In this document: piece by piece, positions 1 through 11,275 of the stretch
How positions within the stretch are numbered: the first letter of the stretch is position 1
Layout of the letters: each line of letters opens with the position of its first letter
Source: Dactylorhiza incarnata
Lineage: Eukaryota > Streptophyta > Magnoliopsida > Asparagales > Orchidaceae
Direction: 5' to 3'
NCBI GenBank assembly: GCA_033032865.1
Contig: JAWHQI010000276.1
Location: forward strand, 1,240,001 to 1,304,000
Length of the DNA stretch: 64,000 bases
Notes under the pieces: generated by a model
Databases searched by the model: none
Told to the model about the DNA's origin: nothing
What the model saw: the letters and a program-made list of their open reading frames with translations, nothing else
Translations under genes and position numbers: made by a program

Positions 1-460
1 AAAGATGAAATTAAACAATAGCTATTGGCACACCATACTATAATAGTTTTGGCAGTTCACAATTCCAGCCACATGACAAGCCCACATAAAACCAACTAAC
101 TCCCCATTTCAGCTATGCAAAAATACCCTTTTTAGCACATCAAAATTAACTAGGAGGCAACCTTTTATAGCACATTAAATTCCTTCGAGTTTTATTGCTC
201 AAATTATGCTCTCCGGACGGCTTGGATCCCGATACAGCAAACATCGGGACAAAGAATAGAAATGGTACTCGCCGCATTCGTCGAGTGCACTTCCCCAGCT
301 CAGCTGCAAGCCTGGCCCTTAGTACACCCCGAGCTTGAGTCAACTCGTTTGACTCAAAAATGCGCACAAGGGGTCTAGCTAGAATCGGGACGTTACAATT
401 ACTCCACTTAAGAGTGCTCCTAAAAATAGTGGTGTAACAACCATTAGTCATAAAGACTAA
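1..460 (-). repeat. Left fragment of old Tekay-like LTR (element F)
   Basis: This non-coding stretch has no credible gene. Its last 25 bases (about 436-460, with TTAGTCATAAAGACTAAG) match the interior of element D's LTR just before the CCTCCCCC stretch (compare 890-905 and 20089-20100). The sequence that would follow in that LTR resumes at 39505. I therefore read it as one LTR cut by the E and D insertions. Around 385-397 there is GGGACGTTACA, which on the minus strand begins TGTAACGTCCC, a usual start of Tekay LTRs; a further nested terminus here is possible. The rest of the fragment is not recognisable. Confidence 0.5.
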
Positions 461-465
461 GTTGC
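461..465. other. Target-site duplication GTTGC of element E (left copy)
   Basis: GTTGC here is repeated exactly at 39500-39504, just beyond the right end of element E. The sequences outside the two copies join into a continuous Tekay-like LTR. The same five bases also abut element D, whose right flank (33115-33119) reads GTTGT, so D seems to have landed on the F/E junction. Confidence 0.6.
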
Positions 466-1503
466 TGTAAGACCCCTTTTTTTTACAAAACCCGGGTCGT
501 ATGCCCAGAACCGCCGCTTTGCAGTGACACCCTCACTCAAGAAGGTCGCCACTACAAAGCGCCGATCCTACCGGCCATATCGATCACAAAGAAATAAAGC
601 TTAAACAATCTTATAAAAGCCAAGTCCACATCACATAGAAAGTAAAAAACCATCAAGAGTTGTCCACATCAAATATCTAAATAAAAGGTACGATAATAAT
701 AAAGGGCTCATGCCCTGTACATCAATTCCTCACTACATTTTCTCTCGCGGAAGCAAAAATACTGAAGCTAAATGATGTTCATGGATCCTACCAATGGTGC
801 TCCCATGCTAGACTGCCTCGTCTCCATCTGCACCGGCCTCTGGTGCTGCAACATCTCCTCGGTCCCCTAAAATGATAAGGTCCACCGACCGTTAGTCAAA
901 AGACTAAGCCAATCCCTCACCCCTCCCCCGGTGAATCCTAGGCAGCGAGCGGGAGGAACGAAGCGGAGGACAACAAGGAGTGTAAACAATAGCAGATGAC
1001 GGGAATGTATTCTACAGGGAATGTTTAAAAGTGAGGTTAGATCATAAAGTTACTCTAGAGAGGGGGGGGGGGGGGGTGAATAGAGTATTAAAAGGTTTTT
1101 CAGTTATTTTTATAGCGAAATTAAAATAGTGATATTTATATGTGTACTGAGTGAGTTATAAAACAAATAAAGAAAACAGCACAGCACAGTACAGAAAAAA
1201 TAAACACAATCACAGAGGACACAAGGATCTATAGTAGTTCCCCAACAAACCTGGGTACGTCTACTCTTCTACCACCCTTGGAAGGAATCCACTAGGTTTT
1301 TGATCAGGTGCCCTATCACCAATGGGGTTTCAATCAGGTGCCTAATACACCAACTGAGCTTTTGATCAAGTGCTCAAACCAACTATATGTTTTTGATCAG
1401 GTGCCCTGCCACCAATGGGTTAACTTTTGAAGGGAGTTAGAACCCTATACAAGATGGGATAAAGAGGGTTATGAAGTTCTTCTCTATCAAAAATCTTAGA
1501 GAT

Positions 1504-1781
1504 TTCTACTACAAAAGTGACTTTTAGCCACGCTCGTATTGCCCACGCCCATTAGTTGTGACAAACAGTCAAATTATCTTGGCTAAAAGTCTAAAATCTT
1601 GGCTAAAAGTCATAGAAAAAGGGTATTTACCACAGAAAGAGCATGGCAAATACTTTTTTGCCATGCTCATATTGCCCACGCCCATTTGCGATGGCAGTCC
1701 GTGGCTAAATGTCTTTTGCCATGGTTTTGGACTTTTAGCCACGACAATTTTACCTGGCTAAAAGTCAAATTTTTAGTAGTG
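1504..1781. mobile_element. CACTA-like MITE inserted in A's left LTR
   Basis: This ~278-bp block is absent from the other LTR of A, where the flanks (TCTTAGAGA and GACTAGTGG) are nearly contiguous. The ends are inverted repeats: left CTACTACAAAAGTGACTTT, right AAATTTTTAGTAGTG, i.e. CACTACTAAAAATTT on the reverse strand. CACTAC termini are the mark of CACTA/CMC DNA transposons. Subterminal copies of TGGCTAAAAGTC in both orientations fit the usual subterminal repeats. It encodes nothing. The left terminal CA is mutated and the 3-bp duplication is not clear. Confidence 0.75.
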
Positions 1782-2414
1782 ACTAGTGGATTTGTTATTG
1801 TAAAGCTCCCCCTGTCTGATAGAAATAGTTGACAATAAGAGGATGGAGCTTTATCTTGAATGAAATATCTTCCTTGATAGCTGATGAATTTGAGAGACAA
1901 AGGTTTCTCAGATTATTGTTGCTCTTGAAGATTTTGAGAACATGCAGTAGAATACTGAGAGAATAATGTTGATGTTCTCAGAGATTGAGAGAGCTGCTGC
2001 TTGAGGAAGATGAACTCTTTTTGTTTTTCTTTTTGTATCGTTCTCTCGACTGATTCTTCTCTGTATATCCTATCTTCTTGTTGTACTGCTGTAATACTAT
2101 AATACTTCTTATTTTTCTTTTTCTTTTTGAAATCTGACTGATTTGAAATCAAATCTTTTAATTTAAGAAATAAAATATTCTGAAGAGATATTCTTGGAAC
2201 TGCAATCTGATAAACTTTATTTCTTTTCCTTTTCCATGAAAGTGTCCTTTTCCAATATATGTCAACGGCTACTTTTTTGAAATAAGAGAATAATAAAAGG
2301 AAAGGATTAAATCCTTACTTATCTGATAGGAATAGATCTGTTGCTGATAGTCGATCTTAGTTCAGAGAATAGAATAAAACTGATCTGTCTGAAATAATGA
2401 ACTGTGGAGAAATT

Positions 2415-2820
2415 TCGTCGATCTGAGAACTGAGTTCGTCAAACTAATTGTTGAGTTCGTCGAACTGAATCTGGAGTTCATCGAACTGAGAGATAAACTG
2501 CTAAATTTGGCAGGAAGAATTGAATTAGTCGAACCGAGTAGAACTTTCGTCGATCTGAACATCTTGATACTTATTCTTCGACCGCAGAGCTGAGTTCGTT
2601 GAACGCAGAATGAAGTTCGTCGAACTGAAGAATAAACTGATTGACTGGCTGGAGAAGTGAGTGCGTCGAGCTGGAGAGCAAGTTCGTCTAACGCAGAGAG
2701 AAGTTCGTCGAACACAGAATAGAGTTCGTCGAACGCAGAACCTTGGCAAGTTTGTCGAACTAGAGCATGCCATTCGTCGAACGCGGGATGGAGTTCGTCG
2801 AAAACAGAATGTAGTTCGTT
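2415..2820. repeat. TTCGTCGAAC quasi-palindrome array in A's left LTR
   Basis: Some 15-20 imperfect copies of AGTTCGTCGAAC followed by GCAGAA or TGAGAA, spaced about 20-30 bp. The core TTCG(T/A)CGAA is a quasi-palindrome. Many copies carry CG-to-TG or CG-to-CA changes, as expected from decay of methylated CpG. Equivalent arrays lie at 9810-10215, 22115-22530, 28980-29365, 41865-42090 and 61770-62000. Confidence 0.85.
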
Positions 2821-2913
2821 GAACGTAGAAACTTATTCTTTTCCTTAAGTTCTAGCAGCCTAAAACAACAGATAGTGATCCTATCCCAAATCAGTAATAG
2901 GGGTGTTCCAACA

Positions 2914-2935
2914 ATCTCCCCCTATTTGGGTTAGG
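2914..2935 (-). other. Polypurine tract of element A
   Basis: Directly inside the left LTR the plus strand reads ATCTCCCCCTATTTGGG; the sense strand is AAATAGGGGGAGAT followed by the LTR start TGTTGGAAC. This is a normal plus-strand primer position. The same tract is present in B (22658-22675) and C (42228-42245). Confidence 0.8.
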
Positions 2936-4069
2936 ACACAATTTGACAAAAATCAAATAGTAAAAATAAACATCAAAACAACATAGCATATATATCTGAC
3001 AGATTGTAAACATTTCAGCAGATATAAAATATGATACTCTGAGTTTTGAAATTTTACATTGAATACAGAAATAATAAAAACAAATAATCAGAACCTTTTA
3101 TCTTTCTCTGAAGGAGGCTTGAATGTGATTTGCCTTTCAAATTCTTGCTTTCTAAATTCTGACATTGTAGAGAACTGAAAGAAATCCTTGCCTTCAGCTT
3201 TTGCTTTTGTTGATCTGAGCTATAACAATAACTGAAACTGCTTTGTTGAATCTGAATCTGCATTTTTTAGCTTTTGCTTTTGTTGATCTGAACTGAATCT
3301 GCTCTATCAAAAATTATTTTTGAATCTGCATTTGCATCTCTCATATCTGAATCTTCAAACTGAAACTGCTGGAGCTTCTTCAAATAACTGAAACCTATCA
3401 TAAAGGAGCTTCTTCATCAAGAACTGATTTTTGCTTCTTCATACAGTATCTCCCCATGAAACTTGAGCTTCTACAAAAAGCATCTCCCCCTATCAAAAAG
3501 GAAAGCATCTCCCCCTATCAAAAAAGAGCTTCTTCAAAACATCTCCCCCTGCCTAGTTTCAGGGAGACCTGAAGCTAGGACCCTAGAAGAAGGGACAGTT
3601 GTATAGGAGGTCGGGAAGGATGCAATTTCTTTTTGAAGAAATATTGCCATTGTTCCTGCAAAAGAAAAAAAATCAAGTGCAAAGGAACTGGAAGGGAGAA
3701 GCAGATTTTGTAGGCATAAGGATAAAATTAAATAAAAGATTTGATTATAATGAAAGAGATCAGAAGTCGAAAAGACTTAGCTTTCGTCAGACTGCGTTCG
3801 ATGAAAATTTAATTTTCGTCGATCTCAGTTCGACGGACGAGCTTGTCTTCGTTGATCCCTGGATCTAATAGATATCATCTCATCAGTTTGGTCTCAGTAG
3901 ATCCAGACAGCTTCTCAACGGCCCAAGGCCTTGTCTCAGCGGTTCAGCTGAGATTAATAGCTTGTCTCAACTGTTTTGATGAGACTGAGAGCTTGTCTCA
4001 GCTGCTTAGACAGCAAACCAACTGAACTTATTTCCCACTGTGAGGGATAAATAAAAGATCTAAAATTTT
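2936..4069 (-). pseudogene. Remnant of third ORF and 3' non-coding region of element A
   Basis: This is the interval between pol and the 3' LTR, where element C has an 880-codon-scale third ORF. Here only pieces survive. About 3090-3200 corresponds to the C-terminal segment of that ORF (C: 42420-42690), 3540-3590 to the segment with GAAGCTAGG and CCCTAGAAGAAGGGAC (C: 43730-43770), and 3645-3665 to its start, where the sense strand still has TTTTGCAG, a short spacer and an ATG. About 2 kb is missing. The stretch 3250-3540 is low-complexity CTTCTTC/CATCTCCCCCT repeats. No function is retained. Confidence 0.65.
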
Positions 4070-5993
4070 TTAATTGATTGAATCTTCATCTATCATTCCT
4101 AGCTGATTTATAAAGAAGATATGTTTCTTTTCATCCAAGGGTTTGGTGAAAATATCAGCCCTTTGCAAATCAGTAGAAATGAATTGCAGGAAAATTTTAT
4201 TTTTATCAACATTATCTCTGATAAAGTGGTGCCTAATTTCTATGTGTTTAGTCCTACTATGGAGTACTGGATTTTGTGCTATAGATATTGCACTAGTATT
4301 GTCACAAAATATAATTGAATTATTTAAGTTGATACCATAGTCTAGAAGTTGATTTTGTATCCATAGTATCTGTGAGCAGCAACTGCCAGCAGCAATATAT
4401 TCTGCTTCAGCTGTTGATGTAGACACAGATGTCTGTTTCTAACAAAACCAAGACACAAGCCTATCACCAAGAAACTGGCAAGTTCCTGATCTGCTTTTCC
4501 TGACTACTCTGCATCCAACATAATCAGAATCTGAGAATCCAGTTAATTCAAATTCTAATGTGTTGGATACCAGAGTCCTAGATTTGGACAACCCTTTATA
4601 TATCTCAAAATTCTCTTTAGTAAAATTAGGTGAGATTCTTTGGGGTTAACTTGGAACCTAGCACAAATACATGTAGCAAACATTATGTCAGTCCTACTAG
4701 CTGTTAAGTAAAGTAGTGAGCCAACAATTGCTCTATATACTTTTTGATCAACAGGATTCCCTGATTCATCAATGTCAACAATAGCATTGGAGGGCATGGG
4801 TGTTTTCATAGTGGAAGCATCAGACATACCAAATCTTTTCACTAGTTCCTTAACATATTTAGATTGTGATATGAATATGCTATTTGGAGTTTGCTTTACT
4901 TGAAGACCAAGGAAGTAAGATAACTCACCCATACTACTCATTTCAAATTTAGGTTGCATTAGGTTAGAAAACCTTTTGCATAGATTTGAATCAGTAGAGC
5001 CAAATATAATATCATCTACATAAATTTGAACTAGTAATGTTTGATTTTTATGTATCCTGAAAAATAGGGTTTTATTAACAATGCCTCTACAGAAATTGTT
5101 CTCCAAAAGAAAATTAGCTAAGGTCTCTTACCATGCTCTGGGAGCTTGTTTGAGACCATAGAGAGCTTTATTAAGCTTAAATACATAAGAAGAGTGAGTT
5201 GGAGAGATAAAACCTAGTGGTTGTTCCACATAGACTTCCTCTTTGATGTCTCCATTCAAGAATGCACTCTTCACATCCATCTGATAAACTTTGAACTTCT
5301 TGAATGCAGTAAAGGCAAGAAAAATCCTTATAGCTTCAAGTCTTGCAACAGGAGCAAAGGTTTGATCAAAATCAATTCCTTCTTCCTGAGAATATCCTTG
5401 GGCTACTAATCTTGCTTTATTTCTGACTATGATGCCTTGATAATCTAACTTGTTCCTGAAGACCAACTTGTTGCCAATGACTGGATGGCCCTTTGGTCTT
5501 GGAACCAAATCCCAAACCTTGTTCCTTTCAAATTGGTTGAGCTCCTCTTGCATTGCAAGAATCCAGTTTGGATCTTGTTCTGCATCTTTTATGGACTGAG
5601 GTTCAACTTGTGATAGGAAAAAAGTGTGCATCTGATTTTGGTGTAGTTGATGCCTTGTTTGAACACCTGCTGAAATATCTCCAATGACTTGAGATATTGG
5701 ATGATCTCTAACTGTGATGTGATCAATAATTGGAGTTGGTTCAGCAATGGTTTCCTCTTGAGGGATTTGTTCAGTTGTCACTTGATTTGAACTGTCAGCA
5801 AGATTTGTATTATCCTCTTCTTTACTGTCTTCAATTATTTCATTTGATGGAAGTAGAGAATCTTTACTCTGTAGATCTAGTCCATTGACCTCTTCACATA
5901 GAGCTGGTACCTGCAAAATATTTTTGGTAGAGGTGGTATTCCTCTCCTCATTTAACATATTAGTTTCATCAAAAGATACATGCATGGACTCTT
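4070..5993 (-). pseudogene. pol: Element A pol, reverse transcriptase-RNase H part
   Basis: Read right to left this gives an INT-RT linker, then a Ty1/copia reverse transcriptase ([20 protein letters not shown] near 5530, [20 protein letters not shown] near 5270, [12 protein letters not shown] near 5010 with both catalytic Asp), then RNase H (TAEAEYIAAGSCCSQ near 4390, ending near ADIFTKPLDEKKH). RT converts genomic RNA to DNA and RNase H removes the template. A frame change near 5107-5127 separates the [10 protein letters not shown] part from the next segment, and stops interrupt the frame at 4440 and 4555. It is a dead copy of a SIRE-type enzyme. Confidence 0.85.
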
Positions 5994-7250
5994 CTATCTT
6001 AAGAGTTGATTTGTTGTAAACTCTGTATTATTTACTAGAAAGAGAGTATCCAAGGAATATACCTTCAGTAGATTTTGCTTCAAATTTCCTGAGATACTTC
6101 TTATCATTGTTATGCACATAACATTTACATCCAAATATCTTAAAATAGTTAATCTTAGGCTTTTTATTCTTGAGTAATTCATAGGGATTTTTACCCTTAA
6201 GCTTATGTATCAGGCTTCTGTTCAACACATAATTTGTTGTGTTCACTGCCTCTGCCCAAAAAGAGAGTGGCAAGTGAGCATCAACAAGCAATGTAGTTGC
6301 TGATTCAATTAGTATTCTATTTTTCCTTTCAACTACCCCATTTTGTTGAGGAGTTCTAGGAGCAAAGAAACAATGTTTGATCCCTTCTTTTCCACAAAAT
6401 TATCTCATCAGAAAAGATTCAAACTCAGTGACATGATAACTTCTGATCGATGCAACTAGAGTAGAGTACTCAATCTTGATGGACCTAAGAAAGTCTGTCA
6501 GAACACTGAAGGTGTCAGACTTGCTCCTAAGAAAGAACACCCAAGTGAATCTTGAGATGTCATCTACAATAACTAGAGAATGATGCTTCCCTCCTAGACT
6601 CTGTATTGCAGTGGGTCAAAAGAGATCCAAATGCAGTAAATACAAAATCCTAGGTGAATCACTCTTGGATAAAGATTTAAAACTACTCTTAGTCTACTTA
6701 CCTAATTGACAAGCCCTACAAAGTCCTTCCTTCTTGTATGAACCAGAAGGCAGTCCTCTAACATGATTGTCCTTAGAAAGCTTAGATATAGTTCTAAGGT
6801 TAATATGTCCAAGCCTTTTATGCCATAATTCATTTGTTTTACTTATAGAATTAAATAAGCAAATATCTGAATTGGCAGAGTCAAAATTGACTAAATAAAT
6901 GTTTTCATGTCTAATACCAGATAATACATTTATGTTTTCATTATTGGTAATACGACATAAGGAATGGTTAAAAGTTACCTGATAACCTTCATCACATAAC
7001 TGGCTTATGCTGATGAGGTTGTGCTTCAGACCCTTCACATAAGCTACCTCTTTAAAGGTGACTGCTCCAACTTTGATTTGTCCATAACCATTGGTTTGTC
7101 CACAGTTGGAGTCTCCAAACATCACTTTGGTTCCAAGCCTTGCCTTGTAGTTGCTTAGGTTGGCCTTATTTCCTATCATATGCTTTGAGCACCCACTATC
7201 CAAGTACCATTGTTCTTTTATTTTTGGATAGCCCTGTACCTACAAAATAG
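5994..7250 (-). pseudogene. pol: Element A pol, protease to integrase part
   Basis: Sense order: protease with intact DSG motif (MDSGCSKHMIGNKANL at 7203), the GAG-pre-integrase HHCC zinc region (LWHKRLGHINLRTISKLS, then LCRACQLGK, 6700-6830), the integrase core (DDISRFTWVFFLRSKSDTF near 6560; TPQQNGVVERKNR near 6330), and a C-terminal part with FWAEAVNTTNYVLNRSL and FGCKCYVHNNDKKY (6090-6290). Several stops and frame changes fall between 6300 and 6700, and a stop follows the YSLSSK motif near 6028. The integrase core matches C and G-split copies closely. Confidence 0.85.
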
Positions 7251-8602
7251 AAAACATTCTAGTTGTTCTTGACCCATACTACCTTGGGTCCTTTTGTTTT
7301 TTCACAAAATTCTGAAAGGTAAGATATCTTAGGCTGATCCTTATAGACTTGTGGATGATATCTCCTTGGAGGAATTATCCACTCAGTAAAAGGATTTTTA
7401 GTTTGTTGAGAATAAGAATTCTTTAGATTTTTAGTATTTTTTCCATTCGACGAATTTGGATGAATTCATCGATCGCCGTTCGACGAAGTGAAGTGATTTC
7501 ATCGAGTGCCGTTTGAATAATAACTATGCTGAAATTCTGTGTTCAGCTTTCGTCGATCTCCATTCGACAAAATTATGTTATTTCGTCGAGCTCCGTTCGA
7601 CGAATTCTGCTGAATTGCTTTATTCTTAATATTCTTGCATGAAATATTCTTACTAGCATCTACTACCTCTTTGTTCTTAAGCAGAAATGAATTTTACTGG
7701 TGTAGATAAAATGTTTTTCTTAATCAGATATGGCTCACTTGATGATGCACCCAAGCACAGTCTGCCACTAAGTCTGGTATTCACTGTGCTTGTGATGTCC
7801 ATCAGTTTGATACTTCTCCCATTGAGGGATTCTTCAAACTTCTTAGCTTCAGATAACTTGTTCTCAATGAGAACAATGTGTTCTCTGGAGGCAACCAATT
7901 CTTTCTTAAGATTGACAATATCTTCACTTAGTTGGTTCATTTCAGCCAACTGATTTCTGAGAGAGATTATCTCTTTCTGAGAGTTTTAAAATCATTTTTA
8001 AAATCATTTGAATTAAAATCAAATTTAGATATTACTTGATCACTGTCAGCTTCAGATTCTGATTCTTCAGAGTTGTTTCCTGAGGCATTAATAGCCATCA
8101 TGTAGAAGTTTCTTTCTTCTTCATCATCACTGGAGCTAGATGATGTTGCATATTATGACTCTCTGCTTGAGTCGTATATAGCCATCAAGCATTGGTCCTT
8201 CTCATTTGCATCATTTTCATCTTCAGATGAGCTGGATGATGACTCTGTCTCTTCAACCATATTGTTGAGGGAGGTCCAGATTTCCCTGGCTGAGGTGCAT
8301 TCCACAACCTTTTGACAAATGTCATCAGACATTGTCTGTGCCAATATATTCATTGCTTTGGCATCAGCACTTCTCTGCTTCTTTTGAGCTTCTGTCCACT
8401 CAGGAGGTGGAACAACATTGTTTGTTGTTGATGTTTCAGCACTTGTTGTTGTTGTAGGAGTAGGGGGTCCTGTCAAAATCACATTGAAAATATCTTCATC
8501 AATAGAGTTCATATATAATCCGATCCTTGCCTTCCATAGTGCAAACTTATTTAGAATGCACATAGGAGGTCTAGTGCTTGAGTATTCTTTCTTATGTGCC
8601 AT
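7251..8602 (-). pseudogene. gag: Element A gag with in-frame internal deletion
   Basis: ATG at 8602 opens a 149-codon frame. The first ~105 residues match the gag N-terminus of B and C (KFALWKARIGLYMNSIDE; CQKVVECTSAREIWTSLNNM). At about 8250 NNMVE is joined directly to ETESSSSSSED, skipping roughly 230-250 residues present in B and C, including the zinc knuckle. The frame continues to 8153, then is broken. The coiled-coil-like part (KKELVASREHIVLIENKLSE, 7677-7949) and the Ser/Asn/Gly/Arg linker (7440-7610) follow in other frames. The product could not package RNA normally. Confidence 0.85.
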
Positions 8603-8684
8603 CGATTTTTAGCAAAAGAAAATTCTAGAATAAATTAAGATCTAATTGATCTTTGGATTTAGGTGTTAGCCTGTAAACAATCAA

Positions 8685-8702
8685 CCAACCTCTGATACCA
8701 AT
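8685..8702 (-). other. Primer binding site of element A (initiator-Met tRNA type)
   Basis: Plus strand CCAACCTCTGATACCA, so the sense strand reads TGGTATCAGAGG next to the 5' LTR. It matches the usual site complementary to the 3' end of initiator methionine tRNA. Confidence 0.85.
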
Positions 8703-10348
8703 TAAAATTGAGATTAGATCTTAAAGTTACTCTAGAGGGGGGTGAATAGAGTATTAAAAGGTTTTTCACTTATTTTTATAGCGGAATTAAAATAGTGATA
8801 TTTATATGTGTACTGAGTGAGTTATTAAAACAAATAAAGAAAACAGCACAGCACAGTATAGAAAAAAATAAACATAATCACAGAGGACATAAGGATCTAT
8901 AGTAGTACCCCAATAAACCTAAGTACGTCTACTCTTCTACCACCCTTGGTAGGAATCAACTAGGTTTATGATCAGGTGCCCTATCACCAATGGGGTTTTG
9001 ATCAGGTGCCCAATACATCAATTGAGCTTTTGATCAGGTGCTCAAACCAACTATAGGTTTTTGATCAGGTGCCCTGCCACCAATGGTTTAACTTTTGAAG
9101 GGAGTTAGAACCCTGTACAAGATGGGATAAAGAGGGTTATGAAGTTCTTCTCTATCAATAATCTTAGAGAAGACTAGTGGATTTGTTGTTGTAAAGCTCC
9201 CCCTATCTGATAGAAAATAGTTGACAGTAAGAGGATGGAGATTTCTCTTGAATGAAATATCTTCCTTGATAGCTGATGAATTTGAGAGACAAAGGTTTCT
9301 CAGATTATTGTTGCTCTTGAAGATTTTGAGAACTTGCAGCAGAATACTGAGAGAATAATGTTGATGTTCTCAGATATTGAGAGAGCTGCTGCTTGAGGAA
9401 GATGAACTCTTTTTCTTTTTCTTTCTATATATCTCTCTCGATTGATTCTTCTCTGTATATCCAATCATCTTGTTGTACTGCTGTAATACTATAATACTTC
9501 TTTTTCTTTTTTCTTTTTGAAATCTGACTGATTTGAAATCAAATCTTTTAATTTAAGGAATAAAATATTCTGAAGAGATATTCTTGGAACTGCAATCTGA
9601 TAAACTTTATTTCTTTTCCTTTTCCATGAAAGTGTCCTTTTCCAAAATATGCCAACAGCTACTTTTTCGAAATAAGGGAATAATAAAAGGAAAGGATTAA
9701 ATCCTGACTTATCTGATAGGAATAGATCCGTTGCTGATAGTCGATCTGAGTTCATAGAATACAATAAAACTGATCTGTCTGAAATAATGAACTGAGGAGA
9801 AATTTTGTCGATCTGAGAACTGAGTTCGTCAAACTAAATGTTGAGTTCGCCGAACTGAATCTGGAGTTCATCGAACTGAGAGATAAACTGCTAAATCTGG
9901 CTGGAAGATTTGAATTAGTTGATCTGAGTAGAACATTCGTCGATCTGAACATCTTGATACTTATTCTTAGACTGCAGAGCTGAGTTCGTCGAACGCAGAA
10001 TGAAGTTCGTCGAACTGAAGAATAAACTGCTATACCGGCTGGAGAATTGAGTGCGTCGAGCTGGAGAGCAAGTTCATCGAACACAGAGAGAAGTTTGTCG
10101 AACGCAGAATAGAGTTCGTCGAACGCAGAACCTTGGCAAGTTCGTCAAACTGGAGCTTGTCATTTGTCGAACGCAGGATGGAGTTCATCGAACGAAGTAT
10201 GGAGTTCATCGAACGCAGAAACTTATTCTTTTCCTTAAGTTCTAGCAGCCTAAAACCTTGACCCTTTAGACTATACAATGGGGGTCAACTTAGTCCTAGT
10301 CATCAGTTAGTGATCCTAGCCTGAATCAGTAATAGGGTTGTTCCAACA
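8703..10348 (-). repeat. Element A right LTR (5' LTR)
   Basis: 1646 bp, the partner of 1026-2913. In sense orientation it ends beside the primer site at 8702 and starts TGTTGGAAC at 10348. It holds the G run (six bases at 8737-8742), the TTTGATCAGGTGC repeats (8975-9075), T-rich stretches (9400-9530), and the TTCGTCGAAC array (9810-10215). The MITE of the other LTR is absent, so that insertion is younger than A. Confidence 0.9.
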
Positions 10349-11180
10349 ATGTCAACAACTACGCAATATATATCATAACTGAAGCAGTAAGTAAAGTAGC
10401 ATAAGAACAAGTAAAGTAAACAAGTAGAGAAAATATATAAAGGTAAGTAAGGAAAAGTAACAGTTGATTTTTAGGAATGCCCACACAAACCTATAGACCA
10501 AGGGGTCGTTTAGCAAGGCCTATCGTATAAGGAGTCCCATAACCAACTTATACAATAGGGGTAGGGGTTTAAATGCAATGTTTATGCTATGTCACGCAAG
10601 GTATGCAGATTAATGTTATGTTCATACAAGTGCAACTCACACACTACGACTCTATGCGCACAGACATTTAGATCCCCACTTTTTGGAGCTAGCAAAACTA
10701 CCAGGATACTTCCATAGTGGCAAACAGAAGCTGTGGGTTGGGCCTCGCCCACCTTTAGGTTGTTATTTGCACTACCTAACCTAGACCTAACGTACGCCTC
10801 AATGTTAAGAACATAACAGCGGAGCTCCTACATACACTTGCTGGTTAGACCACCAGACTTGTCTTGGTATAGGGTTGTCCACACTTACCGAGCCCAAGTA
10901 TTAATGTCAGCGCAATAACCATCAACACTAAGGACCCACCACCTTATGCACATGCAAACATGTTTACCAACTATCTACGAGCCATAAGCTCCCCAGTCTA
11001 ACCCGTCTATCACAATAAACATTGCTGAGTCACAAACTCACCAGACTAATGAGTCTACTCCTACAACCACCGAGCCTACCGCTCGTAAGACCAAACCGAC
11101 TAATGTACCCGTGACAATGGGGTGTGAGTGAGTATATTACTTAATTAATCTTATATAACAACTTAGCCCTACAATTTATG

Positions 11181-11275
11181 GTTAATCTTGGACTTCCCGA
11201 GGATTACCCGGTAAGGGGCTCGCTACGGTACTAGGAACTATAATGGGATGACACCCCAAGGCTCCCTTTCTAAAG
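11181..11275. repeat. Conserved module in D's left LTR, shared with Athila element G
   Basis: Runs from GTTAATCTTGGACTTCCCGA through GGTACTAGGAACTATAATGG to GGCTCCCTTTC. The same order of words recurs in D's right LTR (29543-29640) and in the 3' non-coding part of element G (49833-49927), which belongs to a different lineage. A hairpin can form around AGGGGCTCGC (CCGGTA with TACGG, one bulge). The function is unknown. Confidence 0.6.

Larger units (their letters stand above)
1026..2913 (-). repeat. Element A left LTR (3' LTR)
   Basis: 1888 bp, matching 8703-10348 except for a ~278-bp MITE near 1504-1781 and a deletion of about 45 bp before the end, where the CTTGACCCTTTAGACTATAC segment of the other LTR is missing. 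It has a 15-base G run at 1062-1076 against six in the partner LTR, four TTTGATCAGGTGC-type repeats (1300-1410), and an array of TTCGTCGAAC motifs (2415-2820). Open frames across that array come from repeats whose spacing is often a multiple of three, not from a gene. Confidence 0.9.
1026..10348 (-). mobile_element. Element A: SIRE/Maximus-type Ty1/copia copy inside D's left LTR
   Basis: Minus-strand copia element of 9323 bp: LTR 1026-2913, 3' region, pol, gag, primer site, LTR 8703-10348. It begins TAAAAGTGAGG (TGAAAGTGAGG in sister copies) and ends GTTCCAACA. Flanking 5-mers are ATGTT (1021-1025) and ATGTC (10349-10353), a 4/5 duplication; D's right LTR has the uninterrupted site near 20210. 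The protease and RT sequences resemble SIRE lineages. Gag has a large in-frame deletion and the third ORF is reduced to remnants. Confidence 0.9.

Noticed and set aside
385..397. Firm annotation of another LTR terminus (TGTAACGTCCC in sense)
   Set aside because: The wording fits, but no partner LTR, target duplication or internal region is visible in the window.
2362..2773. Open frames over the LTR repeat arrays (also 9752-10278, 22067-22577, 28929-29418, 41671-42069)
   Set aside because: They arise from repeats with spacing often a multiple of three and few stops. Both overlapping frames are open, and they lie inside LTRs with substitutions typical of CpG decay.
3599..4025. Plus-strand ORFs within element A's 3' region
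   Set aside because: They are antisense to third-ORF remnants and show no domain or conservation in B or C.
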